Shown: positions 1 through 11,634, numbered from the stretch's first letter. The stretch: 64,000 nt of DNA from Piliocolobus tephrosceles (GCF_002776525.5 NC_045437.1:136572797-136636796), one strand, 5' to 3'. The notes: generated by a model from the letters alone, not told the origin. Translations and numbers: made by a program.

Positions 1-599
1 GGCTCCTTTCCCTTTCCTGTCTTTCTTAACCCACTCCCTTACCATCTCTTCTCAAGATCATCTCCCAAGTAAACTACATGCATCTCGATCTTGGTCTCAG
101 AGTCTTCTTTTGAAGAAACTCAACCTCAGACAGATGGTGTGTGTGTATAAGTGTGTGTGCACAGCTACATGTGTGAATGAATATAAGTGTGCAGATGATA
201 TTAAGAGTAAGTAGTTACTTTTCTCGCTATAAGTACTGGTTCCCTCCTTACTTAATGTAGTGTCAGGCAGACAGTTAGCATTCAATACTTACTTGGTAGC
301 CATGATGATCATCATGGTGATAACTTTGGTGAGGGTGAATCTCTATGTACTTGGCATGGTCCCCCAGGAGTCTTCTCCATATACTCTTCTTGCTTGTTGC
401 TTGAATATCTGAACTCATGGGTACCTTGTTCACTTGTACCACTCTCTACTTGCCCTCAAGCCCCATTCTCCTTATGAAACCCTCCTCATTGCTCTCTGTA
501 TTCTTAAATACAGGAAGTTAGTTGCAGCCTCTGGTTTGGCTTTAGTAGTAATAATAACCCATAACTTCTAAAGAATATTTTAGAGTTTATAAAATGAGT
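1..599. other. Non-coding stretch with a short old-repeat end
   Basis: No gene is seen. Bases about 40-125 (CCCAAGTAAACTACATGCAT and neighbours) resemble the 3' end of the interspersed repeat seen again at 46370-46460 (CCCAAATAAACTACCTGCAT). A short TG-rich run lies at 135-160. The rest looks unique. Confidence 0.4.
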
Positions 600-775
600 T
601 GATATTCATTCATTCACTTACTCATTTATGCAACTATTATGTTTCAAACGCCTACCACATGCCGGGCATTGACCAAGGTGCTGGAAGAACAGCAGGGACC
701 AACACTGGCAAGGTCTGTACCCTCATGGAACTTAGGTTCTAGTGGTGGAAAGGCACACAACTTAGCAGCAAATTA
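600..775 (-). repeat. L2 LINE fragment (antisense)
   Basis: The phrases ATTCATTCATTCACTTACTCA, 'ACCACATGCCGGGCATTG' and 'CCCTCATGGAACTTAGGTTCTAGTGG' are the reverse complement of the L2 3' region. An old, diverged fragment that ends where the Alu at about 815 begins. Confidence 0.7.
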
Positions 776-814
776 ATTTAATTAATATTCTAAATAAGTA
801 TTTAAAAACACGTA

Positions 815-1115
815 TCTTTGGGAGGCCGAGGTGGGCAGATCACTTGAGGTCAGGAGTTCGAGACCAGCCTGGCCAACATGGCGGAACCCCATCTCTACTA
901 AAAATACAAAAATTAGCCAGGCATGGTTGCAGTCACCAGTAATCCCAGCTACTTGGGAGGCTGAGGCAGGAGATACACTTGAACCTGGGAGGCGGATGTT
1001 GCAGTCAGCTGAGATTGTGCCACTCCACTCCAGCCTGGACGACAGAGTGAGACTCCGTCTAAAAACAGACAAACAAACAAACAAACAGGCCAACAAACAA
1101 ACACAGAGATCTTAC
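815..1115 (+). mobile_element. 5'-truncated AluS-like element
   Basis: Starts inside the left arm (TTTGGGAGGCCGAGG at 818), continues through both arms and ends in a CAAA-rich tail at 1061-1115. The open frames here on both strands are Alu translations, not genes. Confidence 0.9.
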
Positions 1116-1295
1116 AAACAAACAATTAAGCAAGAGCTTAGACCATGGTAAATGCTACACAGAAAACAGAACAGGACAGTCTGATAGGGAGGGTCTGGGG
1201 AGTACTTTTTAGGTGGGAGATCAGGCCAGCGACTGCAGAGAGAACAAGTAGCCAGAAGTTCAGGTATTTAGAGGATGGAAATTATACATTTTACC

Positions 1296-1605
1296 CTTTT
1301 TTATTTTAATTTTTTAAAGACAGGGTCTCGCTTTGTTGCCCAGGCTGGAGTGCAGTAGTGTGATCATGGCTCACTGCAGCCTTGAACTCCCAAGCACAAT
1401 TGATCTTCCCACTTCAGCCTGCTGGGCAGCTGGGACTACAGGTGATGCTACCACACCCAGCTAATTTTTTTATTTTTTTTATTTTTTGTAGCAATGGGGT
1501 TTTACTATGTTGTTCAGGCTAGTCTTGAACTCCTGTGCTCAAGTGATTCTCCTGCCTCAGCCTTTCAAAGTGCTGGGACTACAAGTGTGAGCCACCATGC
1601 CTGGC
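1296..1605 (-). mobile_element. AluJ-like element
   Basis: Antisense Alu with an oligo-T head, GACAGGGTCTCGCTTTGTTG, and both arms ending GCCACCATGCCTGGC. The heavy divergence and 'GACAGGGTC' start suggest an old AluJ. Confidence 0.9.
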
Positions 1606-2329
1606 TTCTCATCTTGGAATCTTAAAACAACTTTGGGTACTTATTCTTCTTTCTTTCAGGCCTTATTTTTTTTTTTATAATAAGGAGGCTGTGGCTCAGA
1701 GAAATCTGATAATTTTCCCTGCGTCACAGAATATGGAACTATCATAATTGTTTGGAGGTTACCCAGATGGTGTTGCACGGAAGATCTCAGATGAAAACAT
1801 CAGGAATACAGATGATCCCTCTGTTCACCCCAAACCCCAACCCCCAGTGTTGGGGATATGATCAGCTTTAAGCCAAGTGTCACTGATGACTTCTCTCTCC
1901 CTGCTCAGTGTTCCTGGCCAAGACACACAGCAGGAGGAAGGCAGCCCTCACCAGTCTTTCCACAACAGAGCCAGCTGGGTGCCTGGGGCAATAGACACTG
2001 CCTGATTCACAGCAGTGGCCAAAGATACCAACTGCCACCTTGCAGTCTTTGGATGATGCAATGATTCAGGGAAGTGCCATTGCTAACTCATTTACACTTT
2101 TGTGCTGCATGTGGCAGCCACAGAACCGCAGCAAGGGTGCAGAGGTGGGCTTCCACTTCCAGACACTGCTGATGATGGGCAGCGGGCTGGGACGGCTCAC
2201 TCCTGCCTGCAGTCAAGCAGGTATGCCCTCCTAGTTCTCAGGTTCTGAGACTGGAATTCCATAGCTACAACTTTTCTGAGTTTACCACCACTCAGGCAAC
2301 TAACCAGTGATGCCTACTGTCTAAAGTTT
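1606..2329. other. Non-coding, mostly unique sequence
   Basis: About 720 bases with no convincing gene. Around 1685-1740 (GAGGCTGTGGCTCAGAGAAA) there is a probable short antisense MIR scrap. The small open frames at 1858-2234 have no recognisable protein features. Confidence 0.4.
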
Positions 2330-2690
2330 TCCCTTATGTGGAAACAGAGGCATGGAGCAGGCAATGACTTGTTCATAGTCACTGTAATTATGAGCACCAG
2401 CTTGAACTTAGGAACTCTTATAAATTTCTGTTTTCAACCAAGTGTTGAGTGTCTGCTATGCGTCAGGCACTGTGCTAGGTGCTGAAAAGCTCACTTCTAC
2501 TGAGGAAGACAGGAACATAAATGGTGATGAGCACTGCATTAGAAGTGATGCCACAGGAATAGTGTGGGGCCTCTCCAGGGGGATCGCAAGGTAGGGAGAC
2601 CATAGCTCTCCAGTGGTGGAGAGGGCAGACAGGGTGGATGGGGTCCTGAAAGTCTGATGCAAAGGTCATGTTTGCGCTGTTCACTGCTCT
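2330..2690 (-). repeat. MIR scrap followed by L2 fragment (antisense)
   Basis: 2330-2415 reads as decayed antisense MIR (GAAACAGAGGCATGGAGCAGG, then a 'catagtcac' type segment). 2435-2690 carries the L2-end phrase CTGCTATGCGTCAGGCACTG followed by decayed L2 body. Confidence 0.55.
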
Positions 2691-3160
2691 TTCCAATAAG
2701 ATATAGTAGAGTCTTCCATTTATTTAAGCCCGTTTTATTTAAAATATTCACTTATTTTAATTTTTAGCTTCTATTTTAAATTTGAGTATTTAATCATGAA
2801 AAAAAGAAAAGCATTACCATCAACTTGTGTGAGCTGTATCAGGTCTCAAAATGTATCCATGTCTCAATTTCTTCAAGACTGAATGAGTTTAAATATATAA
2901 AGTACTTAGAACAGGATCCTGCACTATGCTATGGTTCTTGCCTTCTCTCTCAGAGGACATCAGTAGGTGGAAATTGGGTGTGAATGAGCAACTGCAGCAA
3001 TTCATGCACCTGCAAGCTCTAAATCCTGCCCCTGGGGGCTGCAGGTGCCACCTCTGGCCTCAGTGAGCTGAAGTCGTGGATGAAGCCTACACCACAATCA
3101 ACTCTGCAGTGCTATTGCGAGGATCACTGTGGGATATCATTTCAGTGTATGATCATGGTG
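2691..3160. other. Non-coding, no recognisable feature
   Basis: AT-rich from 2745 to 2930, then ordinary composition. I see no gene, RNA gene or clear repeat. Confidence 0.4.
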
Positions 3161-3773
3161 CTTATTGTTTCACTCTCTCTTTTTTTTTCTTTTTTTTGAG
3201 ACGGAGTCTCACTCTGTTGCCCAGCCTGGAGTGTAGTGGTGTGATCTTGGCTCACTGCAACCTCCGCCTCCCGGGTTCAAGCGATTCTCCTGCCTCAGCC
3301 TCCCAAGTAGTTGGGACTATAGGCATGCACCACCATGCCCAGCTAATTTTAGTAGAGACGGGGTTTCACCATATTGGTCAGGCTGGTCTTGAACTCCTGA
3401 CCTCAAGTGATCCATCTGCCTTGGCCTCCCAAAGTGCTGGGATTACAGGTGTGAGCCACCACGCCCAGCCTCCTTTTTTTTTTTTTTGGACAGGGTCTTA
3501 CTCTGTCACTCAGGCTGGAGTGCAGTGCAATGATGGCTCACTGCAGCGTTGAGCTCCCGAGCTCAAGCAATTCTCCCACCTTAGCGTCTGAGAAGCTGGG
3601 ACTACAGGTGCATGCCATCATGCCCAGCTTATTTTTGTATTTTCTGTAGAGACGGGGTTCTACCATGTTGCCTAGCTGATCTCGAACTCCTGGGCTTAAG
3701 TAATTTTCCTGTCTTGGTCTCCCAAAGTTCTGGGACTATAGGCATGAGCCACTGCACCCAGCCTTATTGTTTC
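3161..3773 (-). mobile_element. Two adjacent Alus sharing one outer target duplication
   Basis: An AluS-like copy (about 3180-3471) is joined through its T-run to an older AluJ-like copy (about 3474-3762). The direct repeat CTTATTGTTTC occurs once on each outside edge (3161-3171 and 3763-3773) and not between them, so the younger Alu probably inserted into the A-tail of the older one. The 158-codon open frame here is Alu translation. Confidence 0.9.
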
Positions 3774-4178
3774 TCAAAAGACAAACATGTGGCCTCTGGG
3801 TCTGTGGTTTGCTGCAGGTCAGCATTTATTTCATTTGCTAAAACACACATACAAATAAACTAACAAAAAGCCCACAGTGCAAAGCATTCCTACTGAGAGA
3901 CAAGACACACATTTAGGCAAACAAGAGGACAAAAATGATCTATCTCAGTCATGTCCAGAACCTGCTGGGCTTGTGACTGGGCTTGGAGAGGTTCTGTACA
4001 AAGAAATGACACTTTGAAATGGTGCTTGGGCCTTTGGTGTTTGCTGGGAAGCTTGCAGAACAAACTACTTCCTAGCATCTGATGGGAGGGGCTGGCAAAG
4101 GCTATGATAGGTCAGCTGTGAGTGGAGGTTTGGATTTCAGAACAGAGCAGTAGATGGGAACTATTATTCTCTATATTT
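3774..4178. other. Non-coding, no recognisable feature
   Basis: About 400 bases between the Alu pair and a microsatellite. No gene or clear repeat is seen. Confidence 0.4.
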
Positions 4179-4318
4179 ATTTATATATGCATATATGTAA
4201 TTATATATCATTTATTTACATTTAGTATTTATAAATATGTGCACATCTCTTTCTCTCTCTATGTGTGTGTGTGTATGTATGTATGTATGTATGTATGTAT
4301 GTATTTATTTATTTTTTC
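4179..4318. repeat. AT-rich tract and (TG)n/(TATG)n microsatellite
   Basis: 4179-4240 is AT-rich with TATATA/CATATATG blocks. 4260-4318 is (TG)n then about seven TATG units then TATT units. Small open frames rich in CVCMYV or YVCMYVC are translations of this repeat. Confidence 0.9.
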
Positions 4319-4714
4319 TCCTCACCTGCATGGAAAAATATTATTCCCAAAGAGGGTCTAGCACATTAAAAACCCATCAAGAAACATCTCGGACCAATAG
4401 TCAGCTGGTCCCAGGTGTTGGGGTGGACACACACAAACTGTCAAGGAAAACAAATAGCATTTGCCTGGTACTCAGGATACAGAGTGTCTCCAAGTCCTCT
4501 CAGTGTTGGGGAGGCAGGAGGAAGCTCAGGATCTGGCACATGCCAAGGAAAAGATGACTTTCAAACCCAGTTTGGTGCCCACTGAGCAGAGTAGATTCTG
4601 CAGCTGCTCTGTCTCTGTGCTTTTAAGGATGTGGTTGTCCCTTCCTTTCCCTGAGATTTTGTCTTTTAAAGAAGGCCATCTGCCAAAAGCTACCCTTTAA
4701 AACCCTGCCCAAAG

Positions 4715-4990
4715 TTTGTAAATCGAATCACACCATTTCTCAAAAACCTTCAACAGTTCCCCAATGCACAGGAATAGAAGTCCAAATCCTAAGCTCGGCA
4801 CCCATAGTCTTCCCTAATATGCCTTAAACCCCACTGCTCCTCTACTCCATTTTTCAACCATACCATGGAAACTCACCAGTATACAAATAAGCCTGTATTT
4901 ACCACTTCTCGGTCTTTGCAGATACTGTCTCTTCTGCCTGAAGGCTGTCTTTTCTCTTCCTTTATCCTAACCTTGTCATTTGTATGACAA
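4715..4990 (+). repeat. L2 LINE fragment (sense)
   Basis: Sense L2 3' region: 'CTTCAACAGTTCCCCAATGC', 'AATAGAAGTCCAAATCCT', 'TTTGCAGATACTGTCTCTTC' and 'GCCTGAAGGCTGTC' match the order of the L2 3' end in my memory of the consensus. Confidence 0.7.
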
Positions 4991-4999
4991 GATTTTACT

Positions 5000-5470
5000 T
5001 GACTAGCAGGTCTATTATATGCTAGACATTATTCTAGTGCTATTTGAAATGACCATAGTCCTAGATTGTAGACAGGGCCACAAATTCTTCACTTCCCTGA
5101 ATCCATGGCCCCTTGACAAGGTCTCCAGTTCTGACTCAGGTTTAGTCATGTGATTTGCTTTGGCCAGTAGGATGTTGGCAAATACGATGCAAACAGAGGT
5201 CTGAAAAGGGCTTAAATTCTTTTTTCTTGGAAATCTTCTGTCACTGTGTGAATAAGTCTGGACTAGCTTGCTGGAGGCTGAACAACCTATGAAACAGAGA
5301 CAATCTATCCCAGCTAAGGGCCCTAGACCAATCAGTCCCAAGTTGACCTGGTATCTGTTCACAGACGCATGCCAACCACAGAATTCTGTGCTAAATAAAT
5401 GGTTGTTATTTTAAGTTACACATTTTGGGTGATTTGTTGAATACGGTCGATAAATAATGCAGCCACCAAT
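5000..5470 (+). repeat. Old LTR-like interspersed repeat
   Basis: Contains TGATTTGCTTTGGCCAGTAGG, TAGCTTGCTGGAGGCTG and the 3' end 'TAAATAAATGGTTGTTATTTTAAG', a set typical of a mammalian MaLR/MLT-type LTR. The exact subfamily is not certain. Confidence 0.55.
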
Positions 5471-5479
5471 TGTTTTTAC

Positions 5480-5960
5480 TAATTTAATACCTCTTACTCG
5501 TCTGTTGGCAATAGCAAATCAACAAACACCTTCCTCTGTTCTCATCTATGCTATATGCTTCTAGTGAAGTTGATTCGAACTGCTGCCTCTGACTCTAGAG
5601 ATGGCCAATCAGTGTATCCCTGGCCACCAGAATGGGCACATGGTTCAAGCTGCTTCAGCAAGACTAAGTCTAGAATTTTTGTTGTGATTCTTGGAATAAT
5701 GACGCCCTTTTTCTACCGAGATGGCTTGGCTAGGAGAATATGAGCCTCAAGAAGCTGGTAGTAATCTTGCCACTGTGAGGGGAGAACCTGCCTTAGAATG
5801 AAGCTAACCACAGAAGAGAGAAGAACTGAGAGACACAGAGTGAGCCCTGCAGACATCACATGACTCTGAATCAGCCTGTGCCTGCAGTTCCATCTCTCCT
5901 TGGGGCTTTCACTTACACAGCATGACAACAACAACAACAACAACAACAACAACCACTCCT
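5480..5960 (+). repeat. Old interspersed repeat with (CAA)n microsatellite
   Basis: GATGGCCAATCAGTG, 'TAATCTTGCCACTGTGAGGGGA' region and ACCACAGAAGAGAGAAG match the same family as 6640-7345. The family name is uncertain (LTR-like). A (CAA)n run at 5925-5954 sits at its right side. Confidence 0.5.
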
Positions 5961-6097
5961 ATATTTCTGCTTAGCCAGTACGAATGGAATCTGTCATTTA
6001 CAACCAAAAGTTTCTGATGGATACACTACTCGAATGCTACCTTTTCCAAGAAACTACCTTGTCTCCTAGCAAGAATGGGGGTTCATACACATTTTTG

Positions 6098-6325
6098 CAT
6101 GTGGTAAAGAATGCTAATTTCAAATCAGAGATGCCTGAGTTCAAATCCTGGGTTTGCCATTTGCTAGCTGTGGATACCAGGCAAGCAACTTAATATCACC
6201 AAGCCCGGATCAAACGGCTACTTTACTATTAGACACACACAGGATTGTTGTGAAGGTTACATGAAGCAACTGTATGTGTAAATCACTTGGTACACATTTA
6301 GCAATTGCTATTATTGTGAAAAAAA
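6098..6325 (+). repeat. MIR SINE (sense)
   Basis: GAGTTCAAATCCTGGGTTTG, 'TTGCTAGCTGTGG' and GGATTGTTGTGAAGGTTACA follow the MIR consensus order over nearly its full length. Confidence 0.8.
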
Positions 6326-6329
6326 ATTA

Positions 6330-6639
6330 TTCCTTACTTCCTGATGGCAAGAATAGTGACTTAAACAGTCCTTCATTCCTTGTCATTTTTTTTTTCTGAA
6401 TTCAATGTATTACATAAGACTTTAAATACAGCAGAGGAACAACTTTTTATATGGGGGTTCCTTGGGCAGGATAATAAGTTATATGTCCTTTCATCAGAAC
6501 AACCCTGATCACTTTCTTCCTGGTTATCAATCAGTCCAAGGTTGGAAAATGGTTGATTTGGAGAAGGTATCAGGTTGTAATCTCAATTATCTAGCATAAT
6601 TTTCTGGTCTTCTCCTTTGGAACTCACTGGGAACATAAA
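6330..6639. other. Non-coding, no recognisable feature
   Basis: AT-rich stretch with an oligo-T run at 6388. No gene or repeat family recognised. Confidence 0.4.
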
Positions 6640-7345
6640 ATATTATCTCTGTTAGTAGTATAGCATGGTCCCAGAGTAGAAGTCTGATAAAGCCAAATGT
6701 GCACTAATGATACACATGTGACTGTGGGAAGAACTCAGCTGCTTGTAAGCATGGTGGCTATAATGGACATCGGTTTTTGTTGTCTGCTTGTCTCCTTTCC
6801 TCCTTCTTTTGAGGCTGCAAGTCAAATTTCACGCAGAAATCACTCTGCTCCATCTCTCAACCAGTGCGATATTGGAGTGGTGGGCTTTCCTCCAGCTCCA
6901 GCTATGGGTCCTGGAATCAGGCATGACCTGATTCACAAGTCAGTGCTTGTCCCACCACACTGACCCCAGGCCAATAGGTGTAAGTCCTGGGACTTTTGCT
7001 GGACCCATTAAGGCAAAGATCTCTCTTTCCACTGTGGTTGCTAGGCTAGATGGATGAGGTCAAGAGTCTGTGGCCCCCATCTCGCAACCAAGAGCAAGAG
7101 CCTATGTTGGTGTGTGTGTATATACAGGGCCAGGGAGAGAGGGGAAGAAGTAGTGGAGATGGCAACATAGAGGAAAGCCAAGGCAAGAGATGGACTGACA
7201 GGACATGTTTTAGTTCCTCTATTCAGCCATACCTGAAGACCAACTTACCCCTAGACTTTTGAGTTACTTGAGCTAATGTATTCTCTTTTTTTATTTAAGC
7301 CAGTCAAAACTGGGTTCTGTCATGGAAAGAATCCTAAACAACCTC
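6640..7345 (+). repeat. Old LTR-like interspersed repeat
   Basis: CTGGGACTTTTGCTGGACCC, GTGGTTGCTAGGCTAG, GAGAGATGGACTGA-like segments and a 3' end with 'TATTTAAGCCAGT' then GGGTTCTGTC match one repeat family, a second copy of which lies at 5480-5960. The name is uncertain; open frames here are not convincing genes. Confidence 0.5.
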
Positions 7346-7445
7346 TCTGAGCCTCAGTTTTGTCTTCTGCTAAATGGAGTTTAATACCACCACTCCTACA
7401 CATACAAGATGTTGAACACAATGCTGGCACATAGTAGTAACTGTC
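7335..7445 (+). repeat. MIR SINE fragment (sense)
   Basis: ACCTCTCTGAGCCTCAGTTT followed by 'TGCTGGCACATAGTAGTAA' is the central and 3' part of MIR. Confidence 0.75.
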
Positions 7446-8479
7446 CTCCTTCCTCTGAGCTCTGGGAGCGAAGGTGACTATGCCCCTCTTCTTTACATGC
7501 AGCAGCTCATCCTTTGTTGGCCAGATGACTAAAAATTGCTCAGAAGGCTGACAGAAGGGCCAGCAGCCTTCTTTCCCTGATGCAAATAGCATCATTTCTT
7601 GTGGGTAGACGGAAGAGCTCAGCGGAACGTGTATTTGTCCCTGAGCTCTGGTTTTTGGTTGCCACCTGGATGTGCCCAACAGGTAGCCTGCTGTGTTCTA
7701 CATACCACAGCCAGATGATAAACCTTTGATTTTTGCTCTTCTCTGATTCTTGGGAATAATGGGGTCCATAATGAATTGCATCCCCAAGAATAGCTGTAAT
7801 TGTAACAATGCTGCAGAAAGGGAGCTGGCAAATCAGCCAGTCCTGTGAAATGTGCCTACTTGGTTCCAATCACTCTCTTTGGAATGAGTACCATCCTTAT
7901 TTGTTTTTTTCTATTCCAAATTTCTAATAAGCAGTGGGCTTTCTGTGGGAAGTGGAGAATAAAAATCAGACATACGGGAGGTTTTATTCTCAGTTTGAGT
8001 GCTTTATTCTCTTGTATATGCAATTTCCCTAGGAATTTGGTCACAGGGAAAGTAGATTTCTGCATCCCTTCTTGCTGCCACCAACCCTATTTCATGTCAA
8101 GGAATTGACACCTCCCTTACCTGGAGATGCAGAATCATTTGCATGCTGTCCAAGGTGCTGATAAGTGGCACTCTTATGGAAATCACCAGGGAGGCAGCTC
8201 GGCTCAGCTCAAAGGCTGTACTAGGCACAGTCAGGGAGAGGTATGGCTAGCGTTCCAGGCTGCAGGGTTGGTAGGAGGGGGAAGCTCCTGGGCACTCTGA
8301 GTCGTTTCTTGTCAGCATGTCTTGTTGGAAGGCCATATTCATCTTGGCTCTCTCTCTCTCAGACCCTGGGATCCACACAGATCCAAATAATGAGCAGTCC
8401 AGAGTCAGGATGGTAAATATGATGTCCTAATGCTCAACTGGAATGGCAGGTAAACATAAGCAGAATTAGTACCAATTAT
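7446..8479. other. Non-coding, mostly unique sequence
   Basis: About 1 kb with no supported gene. Overlapping small open frames on both strands at 7540-8108 show no domain or codon signal that I can recognise. Confidence 0.4.
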
Positions 8480-8665
8480 ATTTAGTAGTTGCCACTATTG
8501 CTCGTGTATTATGTGTCAGGCACTGTGTGAAGTATGCTGTATCATTTTCTCACGTAATCTTTATGACAACCCAGTAAGTTAGGTACAATTATTGTCCCTA
8601 TATTTTAGTCAAAAAAACTCCTGGAACTTAAAAAGAAAAAATAGTTTGACCCAGGGCAATAGATT
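8480..8665 (-). repeat. MIR SINE (antisense)
   Basis: TATTATGTGTCAGGCACTGT, 'CACGTAATCTTTATGACAAC' and 'TTAGGTACAATTATTGTCCC' are the reverse complement of MIR. Confidence 0.8.
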
Positions 8666-9823
8666 GGTTTTGCCCTCAGGTCTGCCTGACACCATGAGAA
8701 CCCGCCCTTTTAACCATCGTGTTCTGCCTGGTAAACGTGCTCAAGGATGGGTTCTAGAATATATGGGAAGGTCAGCCCCTGGCTCACCTGGCAATTTAGA
8801 GCAAGGCACTTTCTCATGGAGTTTTGAATTCCCCAGCTGCAAAATTAATGGGTTAGCTCTGAGGCCTTGAATTAACCAGGTAGCCCTGTTTTAGTGGTGA
8901 GCTCCTTGTCCCTGGATGTAAGCTTGAAGCATAGCTAGGGAACCACATGGCAACAACATGACAGAAGGGATTCAATCACAGGACGGCAAGATGGGTCCAC
9001 ATGACCTTTACTGTTCTTTCTTCTATGAGAGTCTTATGCCAATTTGTCTTAAAAATTGAAATTTTCAAATTTTCAAATTGGAAAGGCCAATAAATGCTTG
9101 TGCTCCCTGGGATCTGATCTTGCCAATTTTGAGGCTGCTCAATTTGCTATGGTGACTCAGCAGGAGGTAGACAGGAGGCGAGACAGCCAGCGCTCAGCCT
9201 TCCTCCTGAAGACCTTACTTGGCTAAGGGAGGGGACACTGAGTGGGAGGGCCCCAAGATAATTGCTCTGAATATACTTGTTGCTGATGTTCCCTTTGTCT
9301 TCAGCAGGCACCAGATTTCCCCACCTCTAGCCGAGTTCTCACTTGGTTGAACACTCGAATAAACGCCCATTAGGGAAGCTTGTCGCTTTCTTATTTGAGG
9401 GAAATGTCTGACGCAGAAGGGCAGGTACCACTTAAAACGTCAAGGCAGCAGTGTAGCTAGCAGGTAAATTTCTGTGTAAAACTCCACTTTCTGCTTTGGA
9501 GAAAGGAAATGATGTTAGGATTCTTGTACGGCAGTCAGCCATGAAGACTATTTTCAGCTGGAGAGGAAGGGGTAAATGATCTCAGTAATCTAGACAGTTC
9601 TTTCATCAGTTTAAGATTCCAGTGCTTACTCCCTCAAACCCTCAACATTTCTGGTCTTCATTCAAGGCACCCTGTTCTCCTTCCAAGGCCCCTCTTCATA
9701 TTCCCCATTAATCAACACTTCTTCCATCATTACCTCCCCTATCTCTACTGCAATGTCCATATTCCTCTCAGAATAATGTCCTAACTTATCTTCCTGACCC
9801 TAACTTCTCTGAATGACAGTTTA
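8666..9823. other. Non-coding, mostly unique sequence
   Basis: About 1.15 kb with no supported gene or clear repeat. A pyrimidine-rich section at 9640-9800 may be a very decayed L2, which I cannot establish by eye. Confidence 0.35.
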
Positions 9824-10200
9824 TTCTGCAGGCAGTCCTGAACAACAGCTTCCCAGCATAGAAAATTTCAATGGTTTCTTGAGTGTTTACAGAAAACAAA
9901 AGATACTTCCCCTACAACCCCCAAGTCTAACACTTATGAGTGCTTGCTGCATGACGCCAGGTGCTTCATGCATTAACTGGTTTTTCACAACAGCTTCATG
10001 AGGTGGGTACTAATAAGTACATATTACAGCTGAGTAACATGAAACTGAGAGATTAAATAACCTGCTTAAGAGTTTCCTCCTTGTAAGTGCCTAACCCAGA
10101 TTTAAACCAAAGTGGTCTGCATTTTTCTCCCACTTTTCTTTTATTATTACTATTCACAGACTATCTTTTAGATAAGTTTTAGGTTTACAGAAAAACTGAG
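9824..10200 (+). repeat. Copy A of a 377-bp dispersed duplication
   Basis: The segment beginning ATTCTGCAGGCAGT and ending TTTACAGAAAA recurs in the same orientation at 13154-13530. It spans unique sequence, an antisense MIR (about 9930-10105) and the first bases of an L1. Sharing this MIR/L1 junction shows a copied block rather than two members of one repeat family. This copy runs on into the L1, so it is probably the source. Confidence 0.85.
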
Positions 10201-10810
10201 CAGAATTTATAGTTCCCATATACCATCTTATCCCCACCTCAGTTTCCCCTATTACTGACATCTTCCATTAGTGTGGTTTATTTGTTATAAATAATGAATC
10301 TACATTGACACATTATAGTCACCCAGTCCATAGTTTACACCAGGATTTACTTTTGGTGTTGTACATTCTATGGGTTTTGACAAATGTGTAATGGCATGTA
10401 TCTACCTATTACTATCATACAGAATAGTTTCATGGCCCTAAAAATGCCCTGTCCCCCACCTATTCATGCCCTCCTTCCTCTCCCCATGCTCCTGGCAACC
10501 ACTGATCTTTTCACTGTCTTCATAGGTTTGCCTTTTCTGCATGCTGGAAAAGCTTGCAGCAGTACATAGTCTTTTCAGATTGGCTTCTCTCACTTAGCAA
10601 TATGCATTTAAGGTTCCTTTATGTCTTTCTGTGGCTTGATAATGCATTTCTTTTTCTTTTAATTCTTCTTTCCTCTTCCTCTTCCTCCTCCTCCTCCTCC
10701 TCTTCCTCTTCCTCTTCCTCTTCCTCTTCTTCTTCTTCTTCTTCTTTGCCGAGTAATAGTCTATTGTATGGATGTACCACAGTTTGCTTACCCTGGTATA
10801 TATTTTTAAT
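10135..10810 (-). mobile_element. Old L1 (L1M-type) 3' region, antisense
   Basis: GTTTTAGGTTTACAGAAAAAC, 'GTACATTCTATGGGTTTTGAC', CTGGCAACCACTGATCTTTT and 'ATGGATGTACCACAGTTTGC' are the reverse complement of L1M ORF2-end/3' UTR sequence. It contains the pyrimidine tract at 10655-10747. Confidence 0.85.
10655..10747. repeat. Pure polypyrimidine (TCC/TTC)n tract
   Basis: About 93 bases of T and C only: TTC, then TCC triplets, CTTCCT hexamers, then TTC triplets. It expanded inside the antisense L1. The serine-run open frame over it is an artefact. Confidence 0.95.
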
Positions 10811-10844
10811 TTTTACACTCTATAGCCTCCTTGAAGGCACATTA

Positions 10845-10990
10845 CTTAGGCTGAAGTTTCAGACATTTCCTAATCTGACCCTTGCCTTTCTTTCCGATTT
10901 TATTCTGATCTCTCTGTTCCTGCACGTGACTTTAACTTCTTCAAGCTTTTGCTCGAACTGTTCCTATTTCCAGGAATGTTCAAGCATGGA
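10845..10990 (+). repeat. L2 LINE fragment (sense), weak
   Basis: 'CAGACATTTCCTAATCTGACCC' region and AACTGTTCCTATTTCCAGGA resemble the sense L2 3' part. Short and diverged. Confidence 0.45.
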
Positions 10991-11313
10991 TAGTCATCAC
11001 CCCACTGCCATACAGCAGGTGGGGAACCTAAGACCAGACTTAAACCCATTACGGAGTTGCATTTCCCAGGGGATTGGTTTAGGACTGAGAATGTCACCTA
11101 GTGGGAACCAATGAAACCTGCATTGAGAGTTCATAAATTTGAAGCTGAGAGGGTATGAGGAGCAGTGGCAGCTCTAGTGTGGCCCAAGGGAGAATCTGTC
11201 CGAGAACAGGATCATTTGTGGGAGAAATGAAAAAGAGAAATTAGGTCATAAGGATATAATTTGCACCCACAATCAAACCGTATTCATGTGCACCTATACA
11301 TTCTTTTCCATTC
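10991..11313. other. Non-coding, no recognisable feature
   Basis: About 320 bases before the AluY. No gene or repeat recognised. Confidence 0.4.
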
Positions 11314-11634
11314 AAGAGTATTTTGGAGGCTGGGCGCGGTGGCTCACGCCTGTAATCCCAGCACTTCGGGAGGCCGAGGTGGGTGGATCACGAGGTCAGG
11401 AGATCGAGACCATCTTGGCTAACACGGTGAAACCACGTCTCTGCTAGAAACACAAAAAATTAGCTGGGCATGGTGGCGGGCGCCTGTAGTCCCAGCTACT
11501 CGGGAGGCTGAGACAGAAGAATGGCGTGAATCCAGGAGGCAGAGCTTGCAGTGAGCCGAGATCGCGCCACTGCACTCCAGCCTGGGCGATGAGCAAGACT
11601 CCATCTCAAAAAAAAAAAAAAAAGAGTATTTTGG
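11314..11634 (+). mobile_element. AluY with perfect target-site duplication
   Basis: Full-length Alu from about 11328 (GGCTGGGCGCGGTGGCTCAC) to the A-tail at 11621. The 13-base direct repeat AAGAGTATTTTGG flanks it at 11314-11326 and 11622-11634. GATCGAGACCATC, GGCGGGCGCC and GAGATCGCGCC are AluY characters. Confidence 0.95.

Noticed and set aside
3076..3552. 158-codon open frame
   Set aside because: It reads through two antisense Alus (typical Alu-derived peptide such as VSHHAQP).
10554..11114. 186-codon open frame with a long serine run
   Set aside because: The serine run is the polypyrimidine tract and the rest is antisense L1 and L2. No coding signal.
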